From positions 7,068,001 to 7,132,000 of the forward strand of contig JAWHQI010000068.1 of assembly GCA_033032865.1 (NCBI GenBank): DNA of 64,000 nt, in the 5' to 3' direction. The stretch's first letter is position 1. Each line of letters opens with the position of its first letter. Positions 23,790 through 36,443 of this stretch are shown here, one piece after another. Origin of the DNA: Dactylorhiza incarnata. Lineage: Eukaryota > Streptophyta > Magnoliopsida > Asparagales > Orchidaceae. Position numbers and translations under genes: made by a program. The notes under the pieces were generated by a model. It saw nothing but the letters and a program-made list of their open reading frames with translations. It searched no databases and was not told the origin of the DNA.

Positions 23790-24660
23790 CTTATAGTCCT
23801 TGCTCAGGTTCCAAATCTAGATCATTCATCATTTGTGGTTCTTGAACCTCTTCAAGTTCTATCTTGGTAGTCTGTCTAGATATAAACTCCTTTTCTAGAA
23901 TGATACCAGTCCTGATGACAAACACTTTGCCCACAGAGTAATTATAGAAATAGTACCAATTAGTTTCCTTATGATACCCCACTAGATAACACTTATCTGA
24001 TTTGTCCTTAGGTTTGTTAAGCATTTGACATCTCATGTATGCCTCAAAACCCCAAATCTGTATGAAAGACATACTAGGATGCTTCCAAATCCATATCTCA
24101 TATGTTTTTTTTGAACCATTTTAGTTGGAGCATGATTTAGTGTTGAAGCATCTATCTCTAGAGCATATCCCCAAAAGGAAATAGGCAGATCTACATGACT
24201 GATCATCGGTCACACCATGTCCAACATGGTACGATTTCTCTTCTCAGAAATGCCATTATGTTGTGGTTTTCTTGGTGTAGTGAGCTGTGATACAATACCA
24301 CATTCTCTTAGATGATCACGAAACTCCTAACTCAAATATTCGCCACCTCGATCAGATCAGAGTGCTTTAATTTTTTTCCTAGTTGGTTTTGTACTTCATT
24401 CTTGAACACTTTGATCTTTTCAAAGGATTTAGATATGTACTTCATAAGATACACATATCCAAATCTACTGAAATCATTAGTAAATTTTATGAAGTAGTGA
24501 AACTCACCTTTAGCCATAGAACTCATGGGTCCGCATACATCACTATGTATTATACTCAAAAGATCAGCAACTCTCTCAGTATGACTAGTGAAAGTTGCTT
24601 TAATCATTTTGCCTAATAAATAAGATTCACATCTATCAAATGATTCATAATCATATGAGT
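23790..24660 (-). pseudogene. copia-2 integrase remnant
   Basis: Motifs on the minus strand: IIHSDVCGPMSS (first catalytic Asp present), FTNDFSRFGYVYLMK, VQNQLGKK, then SDRGGEYLS (second Asp) reached only after a frameshift near 24365. The C-terminal part includes FIQIWGFEAYMRC, SDKCYLVGYHKET and VFVIRTGIILEKEFIS (23791-24072). Stops and at least one frameshift make it non-functional. Confidence 0.85.
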
Positions 24661-24661
24661 C

Positions 24662-25161
24662 TTATAGTCCATCCTTATGGAGTTTGGATATGCGATTCTC
24701 ATTTATATGGCATAAACGACAAGGCCAAAGGTATATAGGATTCGAGTCATTTGTTTTTATTCTTTTAGTATTTTTAATGTTATAGAGGGGCTGGTCTAAG
24801 TTCAAAACATACAAACCATAAAACATCCGAGCAACACCATAATAAACATCATTCATATAAATCGAACAAATATTGTTCTTAATCATAAATGAAAAACCTT
24901 TCATGTCTATACATGAAATAGAAATAATGTTTCTAGTTATATCTGGTACATAATAGCAATTCTTTAATTCTATTACAAGCCCAGTGGGCAAAGAAAGATG
25001 ATAAATTCCTATGACAACGACAACAACTCTTGCTCCATTTCCGACACGTAGGTCTACCTCGCCTCTATCCAACATTATTCTCCTTCTCAGTTCCTGCACA
25101 TTTATACAAATATGAGAACCATATCCGGTATCCAATACCCAATATGAAGGAGTAGAAAGAT
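24662..25161 (-). pseudogene. copia-2 protease and pre-integrase remnant, 3' part
   Basis: Begins at the chromovirus insertion point (25161) with LSTPSYWVLDTG, the copia protease active site in its DTG form, followed by SHICINVQELRR and VRVVV-like strands. It ends with the pre-integrase region (LWPCRLCHINENRISKLHKDGL). The His-Cys zinc site is changed at one position: the family usually reads WHCRLGHI, and here Trp-Pro-Cys-Arg-Leu-Cys. Coding up to 25309 on this strand is an artefact of the neighbouring LTR. Confidence 0.85.
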
Positions 25162-26328
25162 TGATGGAGACGACGAACCCCAACCTGTTGATGATGATGG
25201 AACTGACACGTTTGCGGAAGATCCTTCGCCCTCTCCATTCAAAGATTTGCGGCGCCGTGGCGACCTTTGTGATCGATGATACAACCTCCACCCTTGGCGC
25301 AAGACTCAATTTTAAATATTATGATGTTTACTTATATTTATGTATTTCCTTGTTGCATTGTTTTAATTTGGGACTATTTGATTTTGGCCTGCGTTTAGCC
25401 AAATCTGTCATTTTATTTAAATTGGGTTGCATATAGCCCGGATGTTTGTAAGCCTTATATAAGGCCATGTTGCTGAAGGATTTAGAAGAATGGATGATAA
25501 TAGAAAACCCTAATTTGGATTTCCCCTCTTGCTCTCTCTCTCTCTAGCCGCCGCCCCCTCTTTCCCTCCTAGGGAATTTCGTCCACCCTCCTCTCTCCTC
25601 CTCTCCTCTCCTTCTCCAATATCTTCCACAAATCCTCCTTCAACCTCTCGAATATTGCAAGCCGACGGGGCTCCTCCTCCTCCCTTGAATATTTCGGCCA
25701 CCAAAGTTAACCCTCTTGGTGGGTTTCGGCCAAGGTCAAAGATCCGTGGATTCGGGAACATCATTCATGGCGTGAAGCGAGGAAGGCAGACGAGTTTATC
25801 TCCATTCAGCGCGAATCCGATGGGATCGTTGAAGAGCGATCAGATTTTCGAGAATCTATTTCTGAGCGGGGTAACGATATCTCTACCTTTATGTGATTCC
25901 CTCTAGATTGATCTTGTGGTGGATTAGCTTTAGCGTTGTCTTCGACAACGTTGAATTAATCGTGGTCTTTCTTCAATCGATCTTGTTGTTTATATTGATT
26001 TATTTAATTTTGAGAGGGTTGGCGAACCTCGTTTTCTTTTTGTTGGGAGAGATCTACCTTTTCTGAATCGTTAGATTTTTGGTGGATCTCTTTTGGTACA
26101 ACACTCGCTCGATTGGACCGGGTAGGTCCTTTTAGCTTGAGAGGATATTGACTTATAGCCCTTATTCAATCTCTAAAGGTGTGGCTAACCCGTTCATTAG
26201 CATTTGCTTAATAAAATTGCACAAATTGCATGGCTATGTTTTCATTAGTGCGACCATAGAATTGGATCATATAGAGCGCTCTTGAGTCGTTAATTCATGT
26301 AGTTGTGTCGGAGAGCTAGCCTACATAA
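25162..26328 (+). repeat. Chromovirus 5' LTR
   Basis: Starts TGATGGAGACGACG and ends CTACATAA (the 3' copy ends CTACATCA). It matches 31332-32521. The CT-dinucleotide run near 25530 is about seven units, far shorter than in the 3' LTR. A TATATAA box lies within the self-complementary CCTTATATAAGG (25453-25464). Confidence 0.95.
25456..25462 (+). promoter_or_regulatory. TATA box of chromovirus 5' LTR
   Basis: TATATAA, conserved at 31625-31631 in the 3' LTR. It sits in the middle of U3/R, followed by the pyrimidine-rich leader typical of plant LTRs. Confidence 0.65.
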
Positions 26329-26331
26329 ATT

Positions 26332-26343
26332 TGGTATCAGAGC
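26332..26343 (+). other. Primer binding site, initiator-Met tRNA
   Basis: TGGTATCAGAGC, three bases after the 5' LTR end. Use of initiator-Met tRNA is usual for chromoviruses. Confidence 0.95.
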
Positions 26344-26629
26344 TAGGTTGTGTCAATTTCATAATTAACACCATCCTGATATTATCTTAGGACGCCGACA
26401 CACACTTGTCTTGCACGATCTGTTGTTCAAAACAACAAAATTTTTAATTGCTGGTCTACAAATAGCAGCCTAAAATTATAACTTTCCAGTGAAAAAAAAA
26501 TTCTGGAAAATCTCCATACTTTTTTCAGCAAGAAAATAAAAAAAATATTTTATTTACCATAGTTATTAAGCGGGAACAAATCTATCTTTCATAAAATTTG
26601 TCAGGTCAGAATCGATTTTCTATCAGTAC

Positions 26630-28103
26630 ATGCGTGCGAGACTAGGCACGGAGTATACCACATCCTCCTCCCATATGGTGGATGAGCGGGACACGGGTCA
26701 CGGTCCAACAAAGATTGATGAACTACGCTAGGAGTTTACTAATCAGTTGATGGACATTAGGGAGATACTTCACGAACTAAGGTTAAAACAAGCGGCTCCC
26801 CGAAATCATGTCGCCAACCAACGTGAAGAAGGGAATAACCATAATACATAGTAATGAACCTGTACCACGAGAACCGTACGAGTTTGATATCACTAGTGTC
26901 GTCTGGGTCGAACCCCCATCGTACGATGGATTGGGTGAACCCCAAGTTTTCTTAGACTAGGTTATGGAAATAGAGTGCTACTTTGAGTGGCATAATCTGA
27001 CCGACGTGGAAAAGGTGCGGGTTGCGAGGATGAAACTGTTAAGCAGGGCTATGACGTTTTGATTGAATGAGGAATGATATCTAGGTGCGGTGAACGATTT
27101 ACCCAAAATTGGTTGGGCAGGCATGAAAGCCTTGTTGACAGACCAGTACGTCCCTGCGTACCATCGGACACAGATGTTTGATGAATTAGCTACCTTGAAA
27201 TAAGGGAATAGGTCGGTCGCTGAATACATGGGCCTTCTTAAGGACATAATTGTCAGGTGCGATGTTAGGAAGATGCCTGAGATCACCCTCTCACAGTTTT
27301 ATAAGGGGCTTAACCCCAAAATTCAGGGTAAACTCCTATGTTACGGTCACACTGATCTAAACACCACCTTTATCGCCGCATTGGATATTGGGAAGCACAA
27401 TGCTCACAAGTCCATGACTCGATCTTTTTAGAAGGTAAAGTCCATCTTAGGACCTCCCCCCCCCCCACCCTTCTCCCTGAAAGATAAAGGTAAGTTCCGG
27501 TCCACTGACTCGGACTATGTTGCCATTACGACTAGGAATACAAGAAACCCGACTGGTGAGAGAGTGCCCATGGGTAGGATCAGCAAAACGAATGTTACGT
27601 GCTTTGCTTATGGAATTCAAGGACATTACGTTAGTGAATGTCCTACAAAGCCCAAGCCCCTAGCCCTTTTAGATACTTTGTCTGAGTCCACCGAGCTTGG
27701 GTATGAGGCTAGGGAAGAATATGATTTGGAAGGAGTGCCAAGTGATTTAGAGGATGATATTAACATGGTGGTGATGAGGTGTATCTTGGCTTCTCCTCGT
27801 ACCTCAGATGATTGGAATAGGACGAATATTTTCTCTTTAAATTTCAAGAGTGGTGAGAAGTGGGCTAAGTTGATCATTAATAGCAGTACATGTATGAATG
27901 TGATTCCAAAAAATGCGGTGACCCGTATGTTGTTAACCACTGAACCGCACCCTCACCCTTATAAGGTTGCTTGGGTAAATATGACATCCCTTCCGGTTTT
28001 GAAGCGTTGCTCGGTACCCCTTACCATCAAGGCCTACACTGAAAAGGTTTGGTGTGACGTCATCCCCATGGATGCCTGTCATGTTTTACTAAGACGACCA
28101 TGA
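26630..28103 (+). pseudogene. Chromovirus gag and protease remnant
   Basis: The gag core is readable across stops from about 26870: PPSYDGLGEPQVF, VMEIECYFEWHNLTDVEKVRVA and, at 27228-27431, VAEYMGLLKDIIVRC and LSQFYKGLNPKIQG. The zinc knuckle at about 27600-27641 reads CFAYGIQGHYVSEC, so the second Cys of CCHC is Tyr. The protease active site, normally DSG, reads INSSTCMNV near 27880, with Asp to Asn and Gly to Ser. It is followed by the conserved VAWVNMTSLPV and WCDVIPM. Stops at 26730-27220 and 27428-27430 break gag. Confidence 0.85.
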
Positions 28104-28113
28104 TGTTACTCAC

Positions 28114-29570
28114 TTGGGGCGAGCTAAAACCTATGAGTTCAAATTTAATGGCAAGACCATTATTTTAAAAACCACTCCGCCTAAGGATCCTACTGTCCTC
28201 TCTAAGGACATGATTGTCCTGGTAGAAAAGCAAACATTAAGTCTGATAGGTAAGGAGTTCGCGCGTAATACCTTTTTGGATGGTGTCATGTATGCATTAG
28301 TTTGCTTACAAGTCAAGGAAGATGTGTCTACTTTAGAGAGCTTACAGCCAGCATTGAGGAAGCTCTTAGAAGAGTTTAAGGATGTGTATCCAGATGAGTT
28401 ACCGTCCAAGTTACCCCCCTTGCGGGACATCCAACATACGATAGACTTCATTCTGGGTTCCTCGTTACCCAACCTTCCTCACTATCGGTTAAACCCTTCC
28501 GCACACTTATAGTTGCAAACTCAAATTTCTAATTTATTAAAGAAGGGGTTCATCCGTCATAGCAAGAGTCCGTGTGTCATACCCGCTTTACTTGCTCCCA
28601 AGAAAGATGGCTCTTGGAGGTTGTGTGTGGATAGTCGGGCCATAAATAAAATTACTAAATATCAATTTCCCATCCCTCGCTTGGACGACTTATTGGATAT
28701 GCTAGCAGGTGCCACGATCTTCTCAAAATTGGACCTTAGGAGTGGCTACCACCAGATCCGAATTAGGGAGGGTGATGAGTGAAAGACCGCCTTTAAGTCG
28801 AAGGATGGGCTCTACGAGTGGGTAGTGATGTCGTTTGGGCTTTCCAATGCCCCGTGTACTTTTTTTAGGATGATGACTCATGTCTTCCAACCTTTCATGG
28901 GTAAATTCATAGTAGTGTATTTTGATGACATCCTCATTTTTAGTACTTCCACAACCGATCATGAGTCGCATTTGAGGACTATCCTTACTTCATTGAGATC
29001 GGAAGAATTATTCATCAATATCAAGAAGTGTACATTCAATGTGACGTTCGTAGAATTCCTTGGATATATTGTGAGTTCGGAGGGCATACATGGGGATCCT
29101 AAGAAGGTCCAATCCATTGAGGATTCGCCGGAACCCACCAACATATGAGATGTTAGGAGTTTTCACGGATTAGCGACTTTTTACCGCCGGTTTATTCAAG
29201 ATTTTAGTAGTATCATGGCACCGATCACTGAATGTTTGAAGAAGGACAATTTACTTGGACCAAATCGGCCACGAAGGCCTTCCAAACGATTAATTCATGA
29301 ATGTCGGAAGCGCCTCTTTTGTGGTTGCCAGATTTTAATAAGGTTTTTGAGTTGTCCTGTGATGCGTCTGGGGTCGGCATTAGGGGTGTTTGAGTCAGGA
29401 GGGCCACCCAGTTGGATATTTTAGTGAGAAGCTCGCGGGCCCGAAGTTGAATTATTCTAATTACGATAGAGAGTTTTACGCTATTATTCATTGCCTCCAA
29501 CATTGGATGCATTATCTACTCCCTAAGGAGTTTGTTATCTAATCTGATCATGGTGCTTTGAGATTTGTCA
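28114..29570 (+). pseudogene. Chromovirus reverse transcriptase and RNase H remnant
   Basis: The open frame runs through LLEEFKDVYPDELPSKLPP, a TAG at 28510-28512, [29 protein letters not shown] and [15 protein letters not shown]. After a TGA at 28780-28782 it continues through [12 protein letters not shown] to YFDD (28918-28929, catalytic pair intact) and [12 protein letters not shown]. The frame then reads [15 protein letters not shown] after a TGA at 29146-29148. RNase H is frameshifted near 29260; its landmark [12 protein letters not shown] can be seen in another frame near 29345-29380. Confidence 0.9.
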
Positions 29571-31331
29571 ACTCTCAAAGTAAGGTCAGCCCCCGGCATG
29601 CTAAATGGGTCTCCTATCTTCAAGAGTACACATTTATAATAAAACATCTTAAGGGAACTCTAAATCATGTGGCGGACACCCTTAGTCGTGTCTCCTTAAT
29701 ATTGTCCACACTCGAAGTGAAGGTCATTGGGTTCGAAAGGATTAAAGAAGAATATGTCCATTGCCCGGATTTCAAGGAAATCAATTTATCCGCTCAAGGC
29801 GACTCACCCTTCACCATCTCCGCCTATTATATCCATGACAGTTTTTTATTTAAGCATTCGAAGCTATGTATCCCACGTTCTTCCCTACGCCATTTCATCG
29901 TTTGGGAGTTACATAGCGGCGGTTTAGGTGGTCATTTTGGTCGTGACAAGACCATTACGTTAGTAGAGGACATGTTCTATTGGCCCAGCCTTATGTCAAC
30001 GGTTAATAAAATTATGGGGAGTTGTCGTGTGTGCCAACTAGCTAAGGGTAATAAGACGAATGCGGGCCTTTATACCCCACTACCGATTCCTTCTATCCCA
30101 TGGGAAGATGTTAGTATGGATTTTGTTTTTGGTCTCCCAATTACCTTTAAGTGTCACGATTCCATCTTGGTTGTGGTAGACCGGTTTTCAAAAATGGCCT
30201 ATTTTATCGCTTGTAACAACACCAATGATGCTTCACATGTCGCCAGATTATATTTTAAAGAGGTCGTTGGACATCGGGGCGTTCCCAAGACAATAGTGAC
30301 TGATAGGGATGTAAAATTTACTAGTTATTTTTGGAAGACCCTTTGGAAGCTTATGGGCACCAAACTGTAGTTTTCTTCGGCCTACCATCCACAGACGGAT
30401 GGGCAAACAGATGTGATAAACAGAAGCTTGGGTAGTTTACTTCGATGTCTAGTGGGTGACCACAAGGGAACATGGGACTTACTCCATCCTCATGCTTAGT
30501 TAGCATACAATAACTAAAAAAATAGATTGACGGGTCATTCACCTAATGAATTACTGCACGGCTATAAAGCACCTATGCCACTTAACTTTACTCTGTTACC
30601 TCCATCCCATAAGTCAAGTCATTTTGCACAAAAGTTTGCCTCTCATGTTCACAATTTACATAAGCACATTAATGAAGTGTTAACCACACAATATGCATCT
30701 TATCAATCTCATGCTAACTTACATAGAAGAGCATCTCACTTTAATGTTGGTGATTTAGTCTTGGTGCATCTCATCCCTGAACTGATGCCTTCATGCACCA
30801 TAAAGAAGTTGGCGAATCAGCGAGCCGACCCTTTCGAATTTTAAAGAAATTAGGAGAAAATGCATATCTTTTGGAGTTACCCACTGATTGGGGTATATCC
30901 CCTATTTTCAATGTTTTGGATTTAACCTCATATGTTTCTCCACCACTTGAAATATCTGGCTCTCCGTTTTTTTCCACTAAGTCCTCTAATGGGTTGGGGG
31001 GGGGGGGTGAGCTTGTCACTGGATCGCTCTATCCATCGGTTTCGACTGAAGGTCTCTTGAATGTTGATGTAGAAACTTTTTCTCCTTCTTTGACTAATTC
31101 TTTTCCAAGGTTTCCCAAGACCGCCTTTTTGCCTGACAGGATCCTCAAAGATGAAGTGCTTAGTTCTCCAAATGGTGACATTCATCGCTACTTGATAAGG
31201 TGGCGTGATCGTCCAGCTTTGGATGACTCTGGGCTACCTGAATCAGAGGTGGCTCTTCTGGATGATGCTCTTCTGCGCTGGTACACTCAAGCCAACTCAT
31301 TAGTGACGAGTTCTTTTGAGCGGGGGAGGAT
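29558..31331 (+). pseudogene. Chromovirus integrase with chromodomain-like tail, remnant
   Basis: Opens with the end of RNase H (TLNHVADTLSRV), then the HHCC zinc site (HSGGLGGHFGRDKT, CRVCQ) near 29910-30040. The core has SMDFVFGLP and VTDRDVKF with both Asp residues. The third catalytic position in [11 protein letters not shown] is Asp (30410-30412) where Glu is invariant. A TAG at 30368-30370 and further stops and a shift near 30800 follow. The C-terminus (about 31140-31280) reads HRYLIRWRDRPA and ALLRWYTQ, matching a chromodomain, which in this group directs insertion through histone marks. Confidence 0.9.
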
Positions 31332-31700
31332 TGATGGAGATGAAAAACCCCAACATGTTGATGATGATGGAACTGGCACGTTTGCAGAAGATCCTTCGCC
31401 TCTCCATCTAGAGACTTGCGGCGTCGCGGCCACATTTGTGATCGACGCTACAACCTCCACCCTCGGCACAAGACTGATATTTAAATATTATGATGTTTAC
31501 TTATAATTATGTATTTCCTTGTTGCAGTGTTTGAATTTGGGACTATTTCATTTTGGCCTGCGTTTAGCCAAATCTATCATTTTATTTAAATTGTGTTGCA
31601 TATAGCCCGGATGTTTGTAAGCCTTATATAAGGCCATGTTGTTGAAGGATTTAGAAGATTGGATGATAATAAAAAACCCGAATTTGGATTTCCCCCTCTT

Positions 31701-31748
<48 letters not shown>

Positions 31749-32521
31749 GCTGTCGCCCCCCACTTTCCCTCCTAGGGAATTTCATCCACCCTCCTCTCTC
31801 CTCCTCTCCTCTCCTTCTCTAATATCTTCCACAAATCCACCTTCAACATATTGAATATTGCAAGTCGATGGGTATCCTCCTCCTCCCTTGAAGATTTCGT
31901 CCACCAAAGTTAACCCTCTTGGTGGGTTTCATCAAGGTGAAAGATCCGTGGCTTCGGAAACATCATTCCCCGCGTGATGAGAGGAAGGCAGACGAGTTTC
32001 TCTCCATTCGGCGCCACTCTGGTGGGATTGTTGACGAGAGATCATATTTTGGAGAATCTATTTCCGAGCGGGGTAACAAAATCACTACCTTTTGTGTGAT
32101 TCTCTCTAGATTGATCTTGTTGTGGATTAGCTTTAGCGTTGTCTTCGACAACGTTGAATTAATTGTGGTCTTTCTTGAATCGGTCTTGTTGTGTATCTTG
32201 ATTTATATAATTTTGAGAGGGTTGGCGAACCTCGTTTTCTTTTTGTTGGGAGTTTCTGAATCGTTAGTTTTTCGGTGGATCTCTTTTGGTAAAAAACTCG
32301 CTCGATCGGACCGGGTAGGTCCTTTTAGCTTGAGAGGATATTGGTATATAGCCCTTATTCGATCTCTAAGGGTGTGGCTAACCCATTTATTAGCATTTGC
32401 TTAATAAAATTGCACAAATTGCGTGGTTGCGTTTTCATTAGTGCAACCGTAGAATTGGATCGTGGAGAGTGCTCTCGAGTCGTTAATCCGTGTAGTTGTC
32501 TTGAAGAGTGAGCCTACATCA
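31332..32521 (+). repeat. Chromovirus 3' LTR
   Basis: Starts TGATGGAGATG after a GGGGGAGGAT purine tract and ends CTACATCA before the duplication AAGAT. It carries a much longer CT run (about 31702-31748) than the 5' LTR, which accounts for most of the length difference. Confidence 0.95.
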
Positions 32522-32608
32522 AAGATTGATCTCTATAACAAAAATACCTGAAGAAAAAATCACAGTTCCTTTCTTCTTTTGCAGATCCTCTATATAACGA
32601 GGACAGTT

Positions 32609-34193
32609 TGTTAGGAACAATGCCCTGCAATGTTCCTGATTTGAAGAAGTGCTCAGCTCAATGATAAATGCATGTTGTATTTGACATACTATCTAGTTCA
32701 TGCTTGCAGGAATCGACAATATGTCATGTACTTTAGTTATTTTACTAAGTACTATATCGTCGAGAAGAACAGGCGATATCCTCGACAATGCGTGCTTGCC
32801 GTCGTAATGACGGGCAGAGAAGCAGCCGCTGAGGCGCAAAGTATTCGTCGACCACTGAGACATGGCGAGTTCGTCGAATGAAGAATGCCGGGAGAGATCG
32901 TCGAACGGAGAATGGCGATCGTCGAACGAAGGATAGCAAGTTCGTCGATCTCAGAATGCTGTTTGTCGAACACAGAGAAGTCACAGGACATCGTCGTGTG
33001 GAACTCATGTCGTCGAGAGAACAATATGATTATGACGACATGATGCAAGAAGGAAGCTCACGATGACACTGTTAGAGAAAGAAGATCGTCGTATATACAG
33101 AATCACCAGGATATCTTGTATCGTCGAGATACCTCCATCAGTGGCAGAAGGAAGATCGCGAAGACAAAGTCAGAGACAGCTTGTCGTCGTAATGATGCAG
33201 ATATCTTCAAGACAGAATTCAAATCTTGGGGACGTGAAGTCAGCAATTAATGCCGCCGCCTGATTGTCCAATCAGGGCCTGCTATGATTGATGGGCTTCT
33301 GACAGTAAAGGAAATTGTATGTGACCGTTATACAGCTTGTCCATCCTATTAAAGGGAACAGTGTTGCCCTAGAAAAAGAAGCTTGATGTGCAAGAAAAAG
33401 AATGAGAAAAAGAATCCCGCCGCTCTACAATAGAATAGTATTTTTCAGCGGAGAAGAAAGATAACAAGATTCAAGAGTTCTCATAAGAATTAGTCATATC
33501 CATTGACTGAGAAGTCGCAGTTCAACATCAGGCAAAAGAAGAAGAGGTTGAAGAAGATCCAGAGCTGAAACTCAAAATCAAGAAGCATCATCTTCATCCT
33601 TAAGAAGCCGATCTTCATCAAGGCTAAGTTGCCAGATTTCATCTGGCTGAAGAAACAGTTTATTTTATTACTCTATATTCTTGTAAGGCTTGCGGGCCAA
33701 ATTTGTCTAGCTTGAGGGCTGGAGAGCTGTGAGGCTTGAGGGCCAGGGCAGTGTGCTTGCAGGTGCGATGTGTCGAGCTTGCGGGCTCGGGGGAAGTAGG
33801 GGCTTGTAGGCCTTGGCTGTTGGGACCTTCGGGTCCAAGTTGTAGGTCTTGAGGGCCTGAGTGTCGAGCTTGCGGGCTCGGGGGCAGTAAGGGCTTGAGG
33901 GCTTAGGCTGTTGGGACTTGCGGGTCCGTGTTGAAAGGCTTGAGGGCCTGAAGTTTTTGGAGGCGTTTGCTGAGCCTAGCACACTACTAGGTAGGCGCAG
34001 AGGGAGAGATGACTACTCAAGACATACGGTCTTGAGGAACCTATATAGATCATTGTGTGCATTCTGTGGATTGTTCTTTATTTCTTAGATCAATTAACCA
34101 GAAAGTAAGAAAAACCTAAAGGGGTTTATTATAAACAGAAGAACCTATTCACCCCCGCTCTAGGTGATTAAGTAGACACCCCAATAAACAACA
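32609..34193 (+). repeat. SIRE-like non-autonomous 5' LTR
   Basis: Starts TGTTAGGAACAATG and ends AATAAACAACA. U3 has repeated TCGTCGAA motifs (about 32755-33135). The TATA position (33347-33354) reads TATTAAAG, against TATAAAAG in the 3' copy. R/U5 has a run of GGCTTGCGGGCC/GGCTTGAGGGCC repeats (33686-33955). The C-run before the end is short (CACCCCCGCTC at 34151). Confidence 0.95.
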
Positions 34194-34195
34194 AG

Positions 34196-34206
34196 TGGTA
34201 TCAGAG
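34196..34206 (+). other. Primer binding site, initiator-Met tRNA (shortened match)
   Basis: TGGTATCAGAG begins two bases after the LTR. The next base is G rather than C, so the match to the usual site is 11 bases, as in the related element at 53323. Confidence 0.9.
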
Positions 34207-34274
34207 GTAGGTTGTTCAAAGAAAAGCTTAACAGCTTGAACAGATTTGCCAGTGGGTGTCTAAGCATCATTAGT

Positions 34275-35957
34275 ATGGAGTCAAGAATAGCTATCTGCTC
34301 CAGAGAGAACTTTGCCATTTGGAAAGTCAGAGCAAGATTATTCATGGAGGCGATGGATCCAAGAATGTTTTTGATTGTTCAAAATGGTCCCTCCATGACA
34401 ATGTTAAAAGATGAAACTCTTCTTGCCAGCTTGGACAAAGAAGCAAGAAGCATTCTAGCTGGTGCAGTAGATCTGGCAACACATCAGAAGCTGAGTCGTT
34501 GCACATCAGCAAAGGACATGTGGGACTTCTTAGAAGTTCTCATGGAAGGGTCAGAGGATGATTTTGTAGAAGAGACCTCTCATGAAGAGGTATGCATCAG
34601 AGCACCACTGACTACTTCAGACAGTGAATCAGAAGATGATGAATGCTCTGGAGCAAAAGAAAGGATAAGAGCACCCCTGTCCCCTACAGAATGTGACTCT
34701 GAGGATGAAGAGGTTCATGGACTGATGGCTCTGTCAGATGAAGAAGATCATGATGAATTGCATCATGATCAGGTATGCACCACTCACACAACTTTACTAC
34801 CTGCTTCATTTAAGAAAACCAAGAGTGCATCAGAAAATTATTTATCTTCTGAAGATGATGCAGAAGACTGCTCATCATGCAATAATAAGAACCATGCTGA
34901 TCTATTAGAACAGTTTGGTGATCTCTTAGAAGCTCTGAGGAAGAGCAAGAGGCTTGTTAAGAAACAAGCTAGGGAGCTAGAATCACTCAAACCATATAGG
35001 GTTGAGTCAGATGGGGAACTGGGTTTGTCCTACTGTAAGGACGCCAATCTACATGAGCTCAAGAAAGACATAGACAAACTTTATGATGAGAGAAGCCAAA
35101 GGAAAGAACTTATCAAGAAACTTGAGAGTGATCTTCTTAAGGAAAGAAGCTTGGTTGCTCAATTCTCTAAGCCCAAAACTGTTCTCCCCATCATTGACAC
35201 CTTCTCATCCTATAAAAATAGGAGGGGGTTAGGCTACAAGGAAGGGGCAACAGATGCTAAGAATGGAGAAAGGGCAAAACTAAAGCAAAGCCACACACCA
35301 CCTTTCAGAAGGTAGTGCTTCCCTCAAATAGGTATGATCAGGACAGTGTCCATGGTCACTTGATGAATGGAAGCTCCACTAGTCATAAAAATTCTCCTGA
35401 CAATGGAAAGAGAAAGGGCATGGGTTGAGTGCATTAAAGGCTCCCCATGAGGAAATTCAAATGGCCCATCATGGACCATTTGCATTTGCTGTTCCAGCCC
35501 CCACTCTCAAGGATAAAGGGGCAACATCTTCTCAATCACCCTCGGATAAGAAGCAGACTAGCATCCCTAGTATAATCAATTCTCACTTGAACATATTTGA
35601 TGCCATCAACACCATGTCAGCCACCAAGCTGACATCTGGTGCTGACAAACAGATAAAGTCAAGAAGAAACGATGATACTATAGTAGCTAGTCAGCTCTTG
35701 ACTAAGAGAGATTGGAAGAATGTTGCTGCCTTCTATACTGAACATACTTCAAAAAGTGCTCAGAAAAGAAGGTACAACATCCATGAGTGTTGGTGATGTG
35801 GCAAAGTGGGACACTTTGCCATTGACTGTTGGCACAACCCTAGTGTGCTTAATGCAAAGGTGAGACCTTCTGGAAGGGCTGCAGTGAGTAGAGGGATCTC
35901 CTATTATGCTAACAAGAACCTAGGACCCAAGTCACCTTGGGTTCCTAAGGGATATTA
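34275..35957 (+). pseudogene. Shortened SIRE-like gag of the non-autonomous element
   Basis: An open frame covers 34212-35315; ATG at 34275 gives MESRIAICSRENFAIWK and LFMEAMDPRMF, matching the related gag at 53390. After DMWDFLEVLMEGSED the middle of gag, including the first zinc knuckle, is missing. The protein jumps in frame to an acidic Ser/Asp/Glu region and then a coiled coil (ALRKSKRLVKKQARELESL). It continues after a frameshift near 35315 to a second knuckle at about 35790-35831. That knuckle is broken by TGA where the relative has Cys. It ends GPKSPWVPKG near 35957. Particle assembly by this product is doubtful. Confidence 0.85.
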
Positions 35958-36390
35958 AATCTGTCTTGTAGGGTAGTCCATTTAGCCATTAAAAAGCAAA
36001 CAAGGCTAATGGACAATAAGTGCTCCAGGCTTAGCTCAGGACTAAGAAGAACTTACCACATACCAAGGTGCACTAATCTAGGGGGAGCTGGAAGTAAAGA
36101 TAAGTAGACATTCCATCGAAGGGGAGCAACTGGCTCAAGGAGACTTAGAGGCCAAGGTGAAGGTAACCATGTTAATGTTTATCACATAAACACATCTTCA
36201 TCTAATATTGTAAAGGTAATCTTTCAAAAACCATATCGTCGGAATGGTCATTAGTATCGTCGAAAGACCTGCATTATGACGATACCCAATCGTCAGCGGA
36301 CTATTAATTAGGTCTAAGCTCAATAATTACAACTATACTCGAGTTAGTCAGACATTTAACAAATGACACTTCAACTTCCAACTCGGACAC

Positions 36391-36398
36391 TATAAATA
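36391..36398 (+). promoter_or_regulatory. Internal TATA-like box before the second ORF
   Basis: TATAAATA lies between the gag end and the second ORF, about 50 bases before that frame opens (36444). It follows a stretch with ATCGTCG and TCGTCGAAAG motifs (36235-36300) like those upstream of the LTR TATA box. CCCTAAAAAG downstream resembles a plant leader. Whether it works as a promoter is inference. Confidence 0.5.
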
Positions 36399-36443
36399 AG
36401 GTTAAATGTCTTAAGGTTAAAACGCTCTCTACATTAGCCCTAA

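Larger units (their letters stand above)
25162..32521 (+). mobile_element. Chromovirus (Ty3/gypsy), full-length, decayed
   Basis: LTRs of 1167 and 1190 bp, initiator-Met primer site, gag, protease, RT, RNase H, integrase with a chromodomain-like tail, and a purine tract GGGGGAGGAT (31322-31331). Target duplication AAGAT at 25157-25161 and 32522-32526 is perfect. It interrupts copia-2 in the protease codons. A chromodomain-like end and the WCDVIPM motif after protease suggest the Reina side of the chromoviruses. Several stops and changed catalytic residues make it inactive. Confidence 0.95.

Noticed and set aside
25102..25309. Extension of copia-2 protease frame upstream of 25161
   Set aside because: The extra codons come from the chromovirus LTR; the true upstream codons are at 32527 onward.
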